A DNA stretch of 64,000 nucleotides, taken from the NCBI RefSeq assembly GCF_014268885.2, contig NZ_CP077095.1, positions 2,547,501-2,611,500 on the forward strand, read 5' to 3'. Both the position numbers and the translations under genes were made by a program. Under the pieces are notes generated by a model. The model ran no database searches and was not told the origin of the DNA. It worked only from the letters and a program-made list of their open reading frames with translations. This document shows, piece by piece, positions 37,729 to 50,327 of this stretch (positions within the stretch are counted from its first letter, which is position 1; every line of letters begins with the position of its first letter). This DNA comes from Pseudomonas xantholysinigenes (GTDB lineage Bacteria; Pseudomonadota; Gammaproteobacteria; Pseudomonadales; Pseudomonadaceae).

Positions 37729-38004
37729 TCAGTCGCGGTAGAACGTCTGCACCAGGTGATAACCGAACTTGCTCTTGATCGGCCCGTGCACCACGCGCAG
37801 GGGCTTCTTGAAGATCACCTGGTCGATGGCGCCGACCATCTGCCCCGGTCGCACTTCACCCAGGTCTCCACCACGCTTGCCCGACGGGCAGGTGGAGAAC
37901 TTCTTCGCCAGCACGTCGAAGGCCTCGCCGTTGGCGATGCGCTGCTTGAGCTTCTCGGCCTCTTCGGCAGTCTTGACCAGGATGTGGCGGGCTTGGGCTT
38001 TCAT
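37729..38004 (-). CDS. Parvulin-type peptidylprolyl isomerase
   Basis: 91 aa single-domain parvulin: ARHILVKTAEEAEKLKQRI ... STCPSGKRGGDLGEVRPGQMV ... GPIKSKFGYHLVQ. No signal peptide, so cytosolic. A second parvulin of the PpiC type lies at 48161; the two differ at many residues. Confidence 0.92.
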   Translation of the reverse strand: MKAQARHILVKTAEEAEKLKQRIANGEAFDVLAKKFSTCPSGKRGGDLGEVRPGQMVGAIDQVIFKKPLRVVHGPIKSKFGYHLVQTFYRD

Positions 38005-38099
38005 GGTGGGTACCTGTGTTTCAGGGCAAAAAGGGCGCCATTATGCCGCGTCGGGGGGCCAGCGCAAGCGCTGCGCGCCGGCAAGGCCGGCGCTTGCGA

Positions 38100-40049
<1,950 letters not shown>

Positions 40050-40075
40050 GTCGGAACCCTCAGGCGTGTGGTGGC

Positions 40076-40112
40076 CTTGCCGGCAGACACCGGCAAGACC
40101 GGTGTCTTTTTC
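40076..40112. terminator. Hairpin between bdhA and the CoA ligase
   Basis: GACACCGG-CAAGA-CCGGTGTC with TTTTT on the plus side. In the leftward direction of the operon there is no T-run, so it may act as an mRNA-stabilising or partial-termination hairpin rather than a full terminator. Confidence 0.4.
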
Positions 40113-40128
40113 CTTCACTCTAGCTGTT

Positions 40129-40899
40129 TCATTGCGCCAGCCAACCGCCATCGACGTTCCAGGCGGCGCCGCGCACCTGGCTGCCGGCCTCGCTGCACAG
40201 GAACAACGCCAGCTCGCCAAGGTGGCCAGGGGTGACGAAGGCCAGCGACGGTTGCTTCTCGGCCAGCAGGTCGTGTTGCGCTTGCAACGGATCGCCACCG
40301 TTGGCCGCGCGGTCATCGATCTGCTTCTGCACCAAGGGGGTCAGCACCCAGCCGGGGCAGATGGCATTGCAGGTGACGTTGCTGGTGGCGGTCTCCAGGC
40401 CAATCACCTTGGTCAGGCCGACCACACCGTGCTTGGCCGCGACATAGGCGGCCTTGCCGGTGGAGCCGACCAAACCGTGCACCGAGGCGATGTTGATGAT
40501 GCGCCCCCAGCCACGCGCCCGCATGCCCGGCAGGGCCAGGCGGCTGCCATGGAACACCGCCGACAGGTTCAACGCGATGATCTTGTCCCAGGCCTCGACC
40601 GGGAACTGTTCGACTGGCGCCACATGCTGGATGCCGGCGTTGTTGACCAGGATGTCCACCGCGCCGAATTCACGCTCGGCCATGGCGAACATCTGCTCGA
40701 TCTGCGCGACATCGGACAGGTCGGCGGGGTGATGGGCGACTCTCACCCCATGGCGAGCGATTTCGGCGATGGCCGGTGCCGGGTCGCCGAAGCCGTTGAG
40801 CAGGATATTCGCGCCAGCCTCGGCGAGCACCTGGGCTACTCCTAAGCCGATGCCGCTGGTGGAACCGGTGACCAGTGCGGTCTTGCCTTTGAGCGTCAT
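40129..40899 (-). CDS. bdhA: 3-hydroxybutyrate dehydrogenase (SDR)
   Basis: 256 aa short-chain dehydrogenase: cofactor loop TGSTSGIGLGVA, NNAGIQHVAPVEQF, catalytic Ser/Tyr/Lys in INIASVHGLVGSTGKAAYVAAKHG and a C-terminus VRGAAWNVDGGWLAQ. Length and sequence match bacterial D-3-hydroxybutyrate dehydrogenases. ATG 40899 with AAGGAG upstream. Oxidises 3-hydroxybutyrate to acetoacetate with NAD+, feeding the next gene's enzyme. Confidence 0.95.
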   Translation of the reverse strand: MTLKGKTALVTGSTSGIGLGVAQVLAEAGANILLNGFGDPAPAIAEIARHGVRVAHHPADLSDVAQIEQMFAMAEREFGAVDILVNNAGIQHVAPVEQFPVEAWDKIIALNLSAVFHGSRLALPGMRARGWGRIINIASVHGLVGSTGKAAYVAAKHGVVGLTKVIGLETATSNVTCNAICPGWVLTPLVQKQIDDRAANGGDPLQAQHDLLAEKQPSLAFVTPGHLGELALFLCSEAGSQVRGAAWNVDGGWLAQ

Positions 40900-40910
40900 G
40901 CCGTTCTCCT

Positions 40911-42302
40911 TCATACGATGCCGGTGGCGTAGAACGTGGCGATGACCACGAACACCGCCAGGGTCTTGATCAGGGTAATACCGAAAATGTCCTTGTAGGC
41001 CTCGCGGTGGGTCAGCCCGGTCACCGCCAGCAGGGTGATCACCGCGCCGTTGTGCGGCAGGGTGTCCATGCCGCCGCTGGCCATGGCCGCGACCCGATGC
41101 AGCACCTCCAGCGGGATGTTCGCCGCGTTGGCGGCGGCGATGAAGCTGTCGCTCATGGCCGCCAGGGCGATGCTCATGCCACCGGAGGCAGAGCCGGTAA
41201 TGCCGGCCAGCAAGGTGACGGTGATAGCCTCGTTGACCAGCGGGTTGGGAATGCCGCGCAAGGCGTCGGCCAGGACCAGGAAGCCCGGTAGCGAGGCGAT
41301 GACCGCGCCAAAACCATATTCCGAGGCGGTGTTCATCGCCGCCAGCAGGGCGCCGCTCACGGCGCTCTTGGTACCTTCGGCCAGGCGCTGGCGAAGGGTG
41401 CCGAAGGCGCATGCCAGGACCATCAGGATGCCCACCAGCAAGGCCGCCTGCACCGCCCAGATCGCCGTGAGCTTGGCCACGTCGCTCTGCACTGGCGCGG
41501 CCATGCCCGGCAGTTGCAGGGTGTGACTGGCGCCGTACCAGTGCGGGATCCAGTGGGTGAACAGCAGGTTCATCACCCCCACCAGGATCAGCGGCGCCAG
41601 GGCCAGCCAAGGGTTGGGCAGGGCGATGTCGTCAGCGGTTTCCGGTTCGTTGCGCAGGTTGCTGCCGTAGCCTTCGCCGGCGCGCTGGGCCTTGTTGCGC
41701 TGGCGTTGCAGGTAAAGCATGCCGGCGCAGAACACGAACAATGTGCCGATCAGCCCCAGCCACGGCGCGGCCCAGGCGGTGGTGTTGAAGAAGGTGCTGG
41801 GGATGATGTTCTGGATCTGCGGGGTGCCGGGCAGGGCGTCCATGGTGAAGGAAAACGCGCCCAGGGCGATGGTCGCCGGGATCAGCCGCTTGGGGATGTC
41901 GCTCTGGCGGAACATCTCGGCGGCGAACGGGTACACCGCGAACACCACCACGAACAGCGACACGCCACCGTAGGTGAGCAGGGCGCAGACCAACACGATC
42001 ACCAGCATCGCCTGGCGGGTGCCGAGCAGGCGGATGGCGGCGGCGACGATCGAGCGCGAAAAGCCCGACAGCTCGATCAGCTTGCCGAACACCGCGCCCA
42101 GCAGGAACACCGGGAAGTACAGCTTGATGAAGCCGACCATCTTTTCCATGAATACGCCGGTGAAGGCCGGGGCCACGGCGGCGGGGTCGGTGAGTAGCAC
42201 GGCGCCGAGGGCGGCGATGGGGGCGAAGAGGATGACGCTGTAGCCGCGGTAGGCGGCGAGCATCAGTAGCGCGAGGGCAGCGAGGGCGATGAACACGGTC
42301 AT
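40911..42302 (-). CDS. GntP-family permease, probable 3-hydroxybutyrate/organic-acid importer
   Basis: 463 aa, 12-14 helices. GntP-type features: FMEKMVGFIKLYFPVFLLGAVFGKLIELSGFSRSI and MDTLPHNGAVITLLAVTGLTHREAYKD near the C-terminus. ATG 42302 with GGAGA upstream. First gene of the ketone-body unit, behind a -24/-12 promoter. Substrate is inferred from its neighbours. Confidence 0.88.
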   Translation of the reverse strand: MTVFIALAALALLMLAAYRGYSVILFAPIAALGAVLLTDPAAVAPAFTGVFMEKMVGFIKLYFPVFLLGAVFGKLIELSGFSRSIVAAAIRLLGTRQAMLVIVLVCALLTYGGVSLFVVVFAVYPFAAEMFRQSDIPKRLIPATIALGAFSFTMDALPGTPQIQNIIPSTFFNTTAWAAPWLGLIGTLFVFCAGMLYLQRQRNKAQRAGEGYGSNLRNEPETADDIALPNPWLALAPLILVGVMNLLFTHWIPHWYGASHTLQLPGMAAPVQSDVAKLTAIWAVQAALLVGILMVLACAFGTLRQRLAEGTKSAVSGALLAAMNTASEYGFGAVIASLPGFLVLADALRGIPNPLVNEAITVTLLAGITGSASGGMSIALAAMSDSFIAAANAANIPLEVLHRVAAMASGGMDTLPHNGAVITLLAVTGLTHREAYKDIFGITLIKTLAVFVVIATFYATGIV

Positions 42303-42346
42303 CGAGTGGGTCTCCAACTGTTGTTTTTATGGTTGGAAATGCAGAT

Positions 42347-42363
42347 AGCGGGAATCGTGCCAA
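42347..42363 (-). promoter_or_regulatory. Sigma-54 (-24/-12) promoter of the ketone-body operon
   Basis: Minus strand reads TTGGCACGATTCCCGCT: a perfect -24 TGGCACG and a -12 with GC at the correct 10-nt spacing. It lies ~45 nt before the permease start. Confidence 0.7.
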
Positions 42364-42414
42364 ATTATTAAGTCATTGAAATATAAATAGAAAACTAAAA
42401 TAGAACACTTGACA

Positions 42415-42430
42415 GTCTCTATCTTGAGAC
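42415..42430. promoter_or_regulatory. Enhancer-like inverted repeat 1 (GTCTC-N6-GAGAC)
   Basis: GTCTCTATCTTGAGAC, a 16-bp dyad ~55 nt upstream of the -24 element. Same architecture as the repeat at 42579; candidate binding site for the adjacent sigma-54 activator. Confidence 0.65.
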
Positions 42431-42461
42431 GTAACTACGTGGGGGCGGGCTTGCACGTCTC

Positions 42462-42553
42462 CTGTAGGAGCGGCCTTGTGCCGCGAAGGGTCGCAACATA
42501 GATTGCCGGGGCCGCTGCGCAGCCCTTTCGCGGCACAAGGCCGCTCCTACAAA
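42462..42553. repeat. BIME: inverted REP pair inside an operon control region
   Basis: CCTGTAGGAGCGGCCTTG at one end and CAAGGCCGCTCCTAC at the other. It separates the two enhancer-like repeats. Confidence 0.9.
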
Positions 42554-42584
42554 GGCAGATCCCTTTTTTGAGACGATGGTCTCT

Positions 42585-43970
<1,386 letters not shown>

Positions 43971-44005
43971 CGAAGCTGTCCGTTGATTCATGATTGTCAC
44001 GGAGA

Positions 44006-44123
44006 CTGTAGGAGCGGCCTTGTGCCGCGAAAGGGCTGCGCAGCAGCCCCAGTTATTTTTGCCCTGCTTGCAGATCGCTGGGGCCGCTGCGCGGCCCTTT
44101 CGCGGCACAAGGCCGCTCCTACA
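44006..44123. repeat. BIME: inverted REP pair
   Basis: CTGTAGGAGCGGCCTTGTGCC and its reverse complement bracket an internal palindrome GGGGCCGCTGCGCGGCCC. Lies between yejE and the activator gene. Confidence 0.9.
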
Positions 44124-44138
44124 GTGACCACAGCAAGG

Positions 44139-45155
44139 CTACGTGCGGGGATCGAACGCCTCGCGCAGCCCATCGCCGATGAATACCAGCAACGACAGGA
44201 TCAATGCCAGGGCAAAGAACGCGGTGAAGCCCAGCCAAGGCGCTTCCAGGTGTTGCTTGCCCTGGGTCACCAGCTCGCCCAGCGAGGCACTGCCCGCGGG
44301 CATGCCGAAGCCGAGAAAGTCCAGGGCGGTGAGGGTGGTGATCGCCCCGGTGAGCATGAACGGCACATAGGTCAGGGTGGCGTTCATGGCGTTGGGCAGG
44401 ATATGCCGCAGCATCACCTGGCTGTCCGCCAGCCCCAGGGCACGGGCGGCCTTCACGTACTCCAGGTTGCGCCCGCGGAGGAACTCGGCGCGTACCACAT
44501 CGACCAGCGTCAGCCAGGAAAACAACGCCATGATCCCCAGCAACCACCAGAAGTCCGGCTCGACGAAGCCCGACAGGATGATCAGCAGGTACAGCACCGG
44601 AAGCCCGGACCACACCTCCAGTAGGCGCTGGCCGAGCAGGTCGATCCAGCCGCCGTGGTAACCCTGCAAGGCCCCGGCGGCGAGGCCGACCAGCACGCTG
44701 ACCAGGGTCAGGGCGAAGGCGAACAACAGCGACACCCGGGTGCCGTACAGCACCCGGGCCAGTACATCGCGGCCTTGGTCGTCGGTGCCGAGCCAATTGA
44801 CCGTGCTCGGCGGGCTGGGGGTGGGCACCTGCAAGTCGTAGTTGGGCGTGTCGGCGCTGAACGGGATCGGCGCGAACAGCATCCAGCCGCCCTGGTCTTC
44901 GATCAGTTGGCGCACGTACTGGCTGCGGTAGTCGGGCTGGAAAGGCAATTGGCCGCCGAATTGCTGTTCGGTATAGCGCTTGAGTGCCGGGACATACAGT
45001 TCGCCCTTGTAGCCGAGCAGCAGCGGCTTGTCATTGGCCACCAGCTCCGCGCCCAGGCTCAGCAGCAACAACCCAGCGAACAGCCACAGCGAAACCCAGC
45101 CACGGCGGTTGTCGCGAAAGCGTTGCAGACGGCGCCGGGCGATGGGCGACAGCAT
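44139..45155 (-). CDS. yejE: Yej-type ABC transporter permease
   Basis: 338 aa. One N-terminal helix, a periplasmic loop, then the ABC permease core with EYVKAARALGLADSQVMLRHILPNAM (EAA loop). This N-extended form is typical of YejE (microcin C/oligopeptide importer). Overlaps yejB by one base (TGATG). Confidence 0.93.
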   Translation of the reverse strand: MLSPIARRRLQRFRDNRRGWVSLWLFAGLLLLSLGAELVANDKPLLLGYKGELYVPALKRYTEQQFGGQLPFQPDYRSQYVRQLIEDQGGWMLFAPIPFSADTPNYDLQVPTPSPPSTVNWLGTDDQGRDVLARVLYGTRVSLLFAFALTLVSVLVGLAAGALQGYHGGWIDLLGQRLLEVWSGLPVLYLLIILSGFVEPDFWWLLGIMALFSWLTLVDVVRAEFLRGRNLEYVKAARALGLADSQVMLRHILPNAMNATLTYVPFMLTGAITTLTALDFLGFGMPAGSASLGELVTQGKQHLEAPWLGFTAFFALALILSLLVFIGDGLREAFDPRT

Positions 45156-46213
45156 CAGCGGCCCCTCGCGTCGAAGTCGATGCGTGGGTCGAGCAGTGTG
45201 TAGCAGAGGTCACCGATCAGACGGATCAGCAAGCCGGCCAGGGTGAAGATGAACAGCGTGCCGAACACCACCGGATAGTCCCGCGACACCGCCGCCTCGT
45301 AGCTCAGGCGCCCCAGGCCGTCGAGGGAGAAGATCACCTCGATCAGCAAGGACCCGGCGAAGAATACCGTGATCAGCGCCTGCGGCACCCCGGCCACCAC
45401 CAGTAGCATGGCGTTGCGCAGCACGTGCCCGTACAGCACCCGGCGCTCGCTCAGGCCCTTGGCCCGGGCGGTGACCACGTACTGGCGCGAGATTTCCTCG
45501 AGAAAGGCGTTTTTGGTCAGCAGGGTCAGGGTGGCGAAGCCGCCGATCACCAGCGCGCCTACCGGCAGCACCAGGTGCCAGAAGTAGTCGGCGACCTTGC
45601 CCAGCAGGCTGAGTTGGTCGAAGTCGTCCGATACCAGGCCGCGCACCGGGAACCAGTTGAGCGAGGTGCCGCCGGCGAACAGCACGATCAGCAGCAGGGC
45701 GAACAGGAACGAGGGCAGGGCGTAACCGATGACGATCAGCGCGCTGCTCCAGGCATCGAAGCGGCTGCCGTGGCGCACGGCCTTGCGAATGCCCAGCGGG
45801 ATCGACACCAGGTAGGTGATCAGCGTCGCCCAGAACCCCAGTGACAGGGTCACCGGCAGCTTGTCGAGGATCAGTTCGGTGACCTTGGCGCCGCGAAAGA
45901 AACTCTGGCCGAAGTCCAGCCGGGCGTATTGGCCAAGCATCAGCCACAGGCGTTGCGGGGCGGATTTGTCGAAGCCGTACTGGCGCTTGATCTCCTCGAT
46001 CAGTTTCGGGTCCAGGCCCCGGGTGGCGCGGGATTCGCCTTGTATCGCCTCGACCCGCGCGCCCGGCGCGCCACCGCCGATGCCCTGCAGGCGGGCCACG
46101 GCCTGCTCCACCGGCCCGCCGGGGGCGGCCTGGACGATGGCGAAATTGACCAGCAGGATCGCCAGCAAGGTCGGGATGATCAGCAGCAGGCGGCGCAGGA
46201 TATAGGCGCTCAT
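45155..46213 (-). CDS. yejB: Yej-type ABC transporter permease
   Basis: 352 aa. [37 protein letters not shown] is the usual YejB start; the EAA loop reads [26 protein letters not shown]. Overlaps the binding-protein gene by 4 nt. Confidence 0.94.
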   Translation of the reverse strand: MSAYILRRLLLIIPTLLAILLVNFAIVQAAPGGPVEQAVARLQGIGGGAPGARVEAIQGESRATRGLDPKLIEEIKRQYGFDKSAPQRLWLMLGQYARLDFGQSFFRGAKVTELILDKLPVTLSLGFWATLITYLVSIPLGIRKAVRHGSRFDAWSSALIVIGYALPSFLFALLLIVLFAGGTSLNWFPVRGLVSDDFDQLSLLGKVADYFWHLVLPVGALVIGGFATLTLLTKNAFLEEISRQYVVTARAKGLSERRVLYGHVLRNAMLLVVAGVPQALITVFFAGSLLIEVIFSLDGLGRLSYEAAVSRDYPVVFGTLFIFTLAGLLIRLIGDLCYTLLDPRIDFDARGR

Positions 46214-48036
46214 GGCGCGCTCCCCAGTCGTTCGGCCATCTGTTCACGGGTCAACGGTGTCGGGCTGATTTCCCACCAGGTATCCAGGCCTTCGTCATAG
46301 GCGGCCTGGACCTTGGGCAGGCCGAAGCGGTTCCACCACACCGTCGAGCTGCCAGGCGGGTAATAGTTGGGAATCCAGTAGTAGTTCCATTGCAGCACCC
46401 GGTCCAGGGCATGGGCATGGTGCAGCATGTCGGCTTGCGTGCTGGCCCGTACCAGGCCATCGAGCAGGTGGTCCACGGCCGGGTCCTTGAGCACCATCAG
46501 GTTGTTCGAGCCGGGGTCGTTGGCCGCGGCAGAGCCAAAATAGGTGTATAGCTCGCTGCCTGGCGACAGGGTGACCGGGTAGCCGGTCACCACCATGTCG
46601 TAGTCGCGGGCCATCACCCGGTTGACGTACTGGGCGGCGTCGATGTTGCGGATGTTCAGTTCGACACCGATCTGCGCCAGGTTGCGCTTCCACGGCAGCA
46701 GCAGGCGCTCCATGCCCGACTGGCCATTGAGGAACGTGAAGCTCAGCGGCTCGCCTGCCGCATTCACCAGGCGGTCGCCCTGGGGCTGCCAGCCTGCCGC
46801 CTCGAGCAGGGCAAGGGCCTGCAGTTGTTGCTTGCGGATGATGCCTGAGCCGTCGCTGACCGGGGCGTTGAACACCTGGCTGAACACTTGTTCCGGCACC
46901 TGCCCGCGCAGTGGCTCGAGCACCTTGAGCTCACCTGGGTCGGGCAGCGCGCGGGCGGCCAGCGGGGTGTTGGAGAACAGGCTCTGCTGACGGATGTACA
47001 GATTGCGCATCATCTGCCGGTTGCTCCACTCGAAGTCCCAGAGCAGGGCCAGGGCCTGGCGCACGCGGCGGTCCTTGAACTGTGGCTTGTTCAGGTTGAA
47101 CACGAAGCCTTGGGCTATCTGCGGCTTGGCTGGGCCCAGGTGGGCACGGCTCAGGCGTCCGTCGTCCAGCGCCGCACCGTTGTAGCCGAGGGTGTAGGCG
47201 GTGGCGGAATACTCGCGGTTGTAGTCGTAGCCGCCGCCCTTGAGCACCTGGCGGGCGACCTCGGTGTCGCCGAAGTACTCGATGCGAAGCCGCGCGAAGT
47301 TGTACAGGCCACGGGCTACCGGCAGGTCGCGGGCCCACCAGCTCGGGTCACGCTCGAAGGTGATGCTGCGGCCGTTGTCGATCCGGCCGATACGGTAGGG
47401 ACCGCTGCCCAGCGGTTTATCGAAGCCGGCGCCGCTGGCGAAATCGCGCTGTTGCCAATCGTGCTCAGGCAGCACCGGCAGGCTGGCCAGCTCCAGCGCC
47501 AAGGTGCGGCCATGGCCTGGCTTGAAGTCGAAACGCAACTGGCGTGGTGCTTCGATGGTCACCCCGGCGACGTCGGCGAACTGGGTGCGGAATTTCAGGC
47601 TGCCTTTGCTCATCAGCAAATCGTAGGTGAAGCGCACGTCCTCGGCGCGCACCGGTTTGCCGTCGGCGAAGGTGGCACGTGGGTCGAGGTAGAACCGCAG
47701 CCAGGCGTCATCGGGGCCGCGCTCCATGCGCTGGGCAATCAGGCCATAGACCGTGTAGGGCTCGTCGAGCGAGCGCAGCGCCAGCGGCGCGTACAGCCAG
47801 CCATCGACCTGGCTGACGCCGGTGCCCTTGTCGATGTACGGCAACACATGGTCGAACTGACCGATCTCCATGGCTGAGCGGCGCAGTGTGCCGCCTTTGG
47901 GGGCATCGGGGTTGACGTAGTCGAAGTGGCGAAAGTTCGCCGGGTAGCGGGGGGCTTCGGAATAGACGGTGAGGGCGTGGGTGGGGGCGGCGTGGGCAAG
48001 GCAGGCCATGCACAACAGTAAAACCGCACACACCAC
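46210..48036 (-). CDS. yejA: Extracellular solute-binding protein of Yej type
   Basis: About 608 aa. SBP family 5 with the Yej pattern: [47 protein letters not shown]. Signal peptide [16 protein letters not shown]. The start is uncertain: a GTG at 48036 is used, but there is no Shine-Dalgarno because a REP pair begins at 48037; the open frame continues through the REP to a TTG at 48153. The expected partner ATPase (YejF) is not adjacent: downstream of yejE come a BIME and an unrelated gene. Confidence 0.85.
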   Translation of the reverse strand: MVCAVLLLCMACLAHAAPTHALTVYSEAPRYPANFRHFDYVNPDAPKGGTLRRSAMEIGQFDHVLPYIDKGTGVSQVDGWLYAPLALRSLDEPYTVYGLIAQRMERGPDDAWLRFYLDPRATFADGKPVRAEDVRFTYDLLMSKGSLKFRTQFADVAGVTIEAPRQLRFDFKPGHGRTLALELASLPVLPEHDWQQRDFASGAGFDKPLGSGPYRIGRIDNGRSITFERDPSWWARDLPVARGLYNFARLRIEYFGDTEVARQVLKGGGYDYNREYSATAYTLGYNGAALDDGRLSRAHLGPAKPQIAQGFVFNLNKPQFKDRRVRQALALLWDFEWSNRQMMRNLYIRQQSLFSNTPLAARALPDPGELKVLEPLRGQVPEQVFSQVFNAPVSDGSGIIRKQQLQALALLEAAGWQPQGDRLVNAAGEPLSFTFLNGQSGMERLLLPWKRNLAQIGVELNIRNIDAAQYVNRVMARDYDMVVTGYPVTLSPGSELYTYFGSAAANDPGSNNLMVLKDPAVDHLLDGLVRASTQADMLHHAHALDRVLQWNYYWIPNYYPPGSSTVWWNRFGLPKVQAAYDEGLDTWWEISPTPLTREQMAERLGSAP

Positions 48037-48124
48037 CTGTGGGAGCGGGCTTGCCCGCGAATGCGTCCGCTCAGGCAAGGCGGTTGCCTGGTCAGGCCTC
48101 TTCGCGGGTAAACCCGCTCCCACA
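48037..48124. repeat. REP pair touching the yejA start
   Basis: CTGTGGGAGCGGGCTTGCCC and GCGGGTAAACCCGCTCCCACA in inverted orientation. It occupies the position where the ribosome binding site of yejA should be. Confidence 0.88.
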
Positions 48125-48160
48125 ACAATGGCGGTGTTGTTCAGGGTGAACAACCGCGGA

Positions 48161-48442
48161 TCAGTCCTGGCGGCTGGTCACTTCCAGCAGGTGGTAGCCG
48201 AACTGGGTCTTCACCGGCCCCTGCACCACGTTCAGCGGTGCGCTGAACACCACGGTGTCGAATTCACGGACCATCTGGCCCGGGCCGAAAGAGCCCAGGT
48301 CGCCGCCCTGACGGCTGGACGGGCAGGTGGAGTTGGCTTTGGCGACTTCGGCGAAGTCGGCACCGGCTTCAATTTGAGCCTTGAGTTCGTTGCACTTGTC
48401 TTCGCTGCTGACCAGGATGTGACGGGCGGTGGCACGGGCCAT
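48161..48442 (-). CDS. ppiC: Parvulin-type peptidylprolyl isomerase PpiC
   Basis: 93 aa, ATG 48442 with GGAG upstream. ARHILVSSEDKCNELKAQIEAGADFAEVAKANSTCPSSRQGGDLGSFGPGQMVREFDTVVFS ... GPVKTQFGYHLLEV closely follows E. coli PpiC. Cytosolic. Confidence 0.94.
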   Translation of the reverse strand: MARATARHILVSSEDKCNELKAQIEAGADFAEVAKANSTCPSSRQGGDLGSFGPGQMVREFDTVVFSAPLNVVQGPVKTQFGYHLLEVTSRQD

Positions 48443-48568
48443 GGGTAATGCTCCTTGAAAGTGAAGCCGCAAGCCTAGCGCAAAGCCACTCGCCCGTCAT
48501 GCCCGGTAAGCGCGCGCCGGGTCGTGGCGACCCAGGCAGCAGCGCTCCAACGTCAACCGACCGTGCGT

Positions 48569-49633
48569 TCAGCGCAGGGCCTCGACAGCCTGGCGCAGCA
48601 TCTGCGCGGTGGCGTCCCAACCCAGGCAGCCATCGGTAATCGACACGCCGTACTGCAGCGCGCCCTTGCCCAGCGCCTGGCACCCCTCGAACAGGTGGCC
48701 CTCGATCATCATGCCGACGATCGAGCGGTCACCGGCCAGGCGTTGGCGCAGCACGTCCTCGAACACCGCCGGCTGGCGCGCCGGGTCCTTGCCGCTGTTG
48801 GCATGACTGCAATCGACCATGATTCGCGCCTCCAACCCAGCCTTGGCCAGCCCCTGGCGTGCCTGGGCGATGCTCTGGGCATCGTAGTTCGGGCCCTGGT
48901 GCCCGCCGCGCAGCACCAGGTGGGTGTCCGGGTTGCCCAGGGTTTCGACGATCGCCGGGTAGCCCTGCGCGTCCATGCCGAAGTGGCGGTGCGGATGCGC
49001 GGCGCTGCGCATGGCGTCGCAGGCGATGCCGACGCCGCCGTCGGTGCCGTTCTTGAAGCCCACGGGCAGCTCCAGGCCGCTGACCATCTCGCGGTGGATC
49101 TGCGACTCGGTGGTGCGCGCGCCGATGGCGGCCCAACCGAGCAGGTCGTCGAAGTAGCCGGCGGCCATTGGTTGCAGCAATTCGGTGGCGACCGGCAGGC
49201 CGCGTTCGAGCATGCCCAGCATCAGGCCACGGGACAGGGCAATGCCGGCGTGCATGTCGTCGCTGCCGTCCAGGTGCGGATCGTAGGCCAGGCCTTTCCA
49301 GCCCACGGTGGTACGCGGTTTTTCCACGTAGGCGCGCATCACCAGCAGCAGCCGGTCGCTGACTTCGTGGCTCAGGGCGGCCAGGCGGTCGGCGTATTCC
49401 AGGGCCGAGCGTGGGTCGTGCAGCGAGCAGGGGCCGACCACCACCAGCAGGCGTTCGTCGCGGCCTTCGAGAATGGCGCGGATTGCCTGGCGCTGGGCGT
49501 GGACTTGCTGGGTGAGTTCCGTGGACAGCGGCATCTGCTGCTTGAGCAGGTGCGGGCTGGGCAGGCGCTGGCTGACAGTGGTGTTGGCCGCTTGCGGCTG
49601 GGTCAGGGGCAGGGCGAGGTTGGAGGCTTGCAT
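48569..49633 (-). CDS. aroF: DAHP synthase, type I (3-deoxy-7-phosphoheptulonate synthase)
   Basis: 354 aa, ATG 49633 with AAGGAAG upstream. Catalyses the first step of aromatic amino-acid synthesis from PEP and erythrose-4-phosphate. Motifs: LLVVVGPCSLHDPRSALEYADRL, MRAYVEKPRTTVGWKGL, IGARTTESQIHREM, GFKNGTDG, VLRGG, MVDCSHANSGKD. Preceded by a readable attenuator with aromatic-rich leader peptides (49684-50081). Which amino acid inhibits this isozyme is not determined; the gene name follows the AroF/G/H family. Confidence 0.95.
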   Translation of the reverse strand: MQASNLALPLTQPQAANTTVSQRLPSPHLLKQQMPLSTELTQQVHAQRQAIRAILEGRDERLLVVVGPCSLHDPRSALEYADRLAALSHEVSDRLLLVMRAYVEKPRTTVGWKGLAYDPHLDGSDDMHAGIALSRGLMLGMLERGLPVATELLQPMAAGYFDDLLGWAAIGARTTESQIHREMVSGLELPVGFKNGTDGGVGIACDAMRSAAHPHRHFGMDAQGYPAIVETLGNPDTHLVLRGGHQGPNYDAQSIAQARQGLAKAGLEARIMVDCSHANSGKDPARQPAVFEDVLRQRLAGDRSIVGMMIEGHLFEGCQALGKGALQYGVSITDGCLGWDATAQMLRQAVEALR

Positions 49634-49683
49634 GGCGTGTTCTTCCTTGGGCGGACAGCGGGTTCTGGCCCGCGCGGTCGGCC

Positions 49684-49827
49684 CTATCGAGGTGTTCGAC
49701 AAATCGTCAAAAGGGGTGTTTGTGCGGCAATGCCACCGGAAATCGACCGAACGGAGGCGGCAGGCTGGCCCGAACGGAACTGGCTAAATCGCCATGCAAA
49801 GGTGCGGTAATAAGTGGCGTAGTTCAT
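49684..49827 (-). CDS. Second aromatic-rich small ORF between attenuator and aroF
   Basis: 47 codons from ATG 49827, with GAGGAC 6 nt upstream. Its first 17 residues are MNYATYYRTFAWRFSQF: three Tyr, three Phe and one Trp. The remainder is ordinary. It lies after the terminator and 50 nt before aroF. It may be a second control peptide or a small protein. Confidence 0.55.
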   Translation of the reverse strand: MNYATYYRTFAWRFSQFRSGQPAASVRSISGGIAAQTPLLTICRTPR

Positions 49828-49866
49828 GAATCTGTCCTCAAGTTGAATCGGTGTGCAAAGGTCCGG

Positions 49867-49905
49867 AAAAACAAAACCCCCGGTCGGGGAGCCGACCGGG
49901 GGTTT
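49867..49905 (-). terminator. Attenuator terminator of the aroF leader
   Basis: On the minus strand CCCCCGGTCGG / CCGACCGGGGG form a perfect 11-bp stem with a 4-nt loop, followed by TTTTGTTTTT. It lies ~57 nt after the stop of the leader peptide and before aroF. Confidence 0.9.
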
Positions 49906-49961
49906 GAGTATTCTCATGTTCGGCGGCCCCTCGAAGGTGGGCGCCGGGTGGGGATCGGCGC

Positions 49962-50081
49962 CTAGTGGCTAAACCAATACCCAAAATAAAACGCGGCAAC
50001 GACGTTACGACCGGCAACGGCCAGCACAGGGCGCGCGGCGCGACCGGTGGTGTTGGCGTGGTTGCAGGAATGTTTCGACAT
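49962..50081 (-). CDS. aroF leader peptide (transcription attenuation)
   Basis: 39 codons, ATG 50081 with GGAGAG upstream, stop TAG at 49962. The peptide ends FYFGYWFSH: six aromatic residues in seven immediately before the stop. Such runs act as sensors of charged Phe/Tyr/Trp tRNA in attenuation. A strong terminator follows, then aroF. A competing fold could form between the CGGCGCC and GGGGCCGCCG segments (49925-49960). Confidence 0.82.
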   Translation of the reverse strand: MSKHSCNHANTTGRAARPVLAVAGRNVVAAFYFGYWFSH

Positions 50082-50272
50082 GTTGCTCTCCAGTGATTGA
50101 GGCCGAGCTTACTGCACCTGTGTGGGGGCGTTCAATCATTAAATGCTATCGAGGTGATTGAGCGTTGCAGGAGCCGGTGCCGTGCCCCCATTTCCGGTTG
50201 TTCAAGTGGGGCAAATTGCCCTGAGTCGTGGTTGATGAAAATCAACCTGTTGAAAAATATGAACAAATTTAC

Positions 50273-50288
50273 TGGCACGGGCCTTGCT
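50273..50288 (+). promoter_or_regulatory. Sigma-54 promoter of mnxG
   Basis: TGGCACGGGCCTTGCT is an exact match to the -24/-12 consensus TGGCACG-N4-TTGCW, 40 nt before the mnxG start. A TGCCCC/GGGGCA dyad at 50183-50213 is a possible activator site. Confidence 0.85.
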
Positions 50289-50327
50289 CGACCTCCCCGC
50301 AGAATCCCTGCGTCCCGGAGGTGCCCC

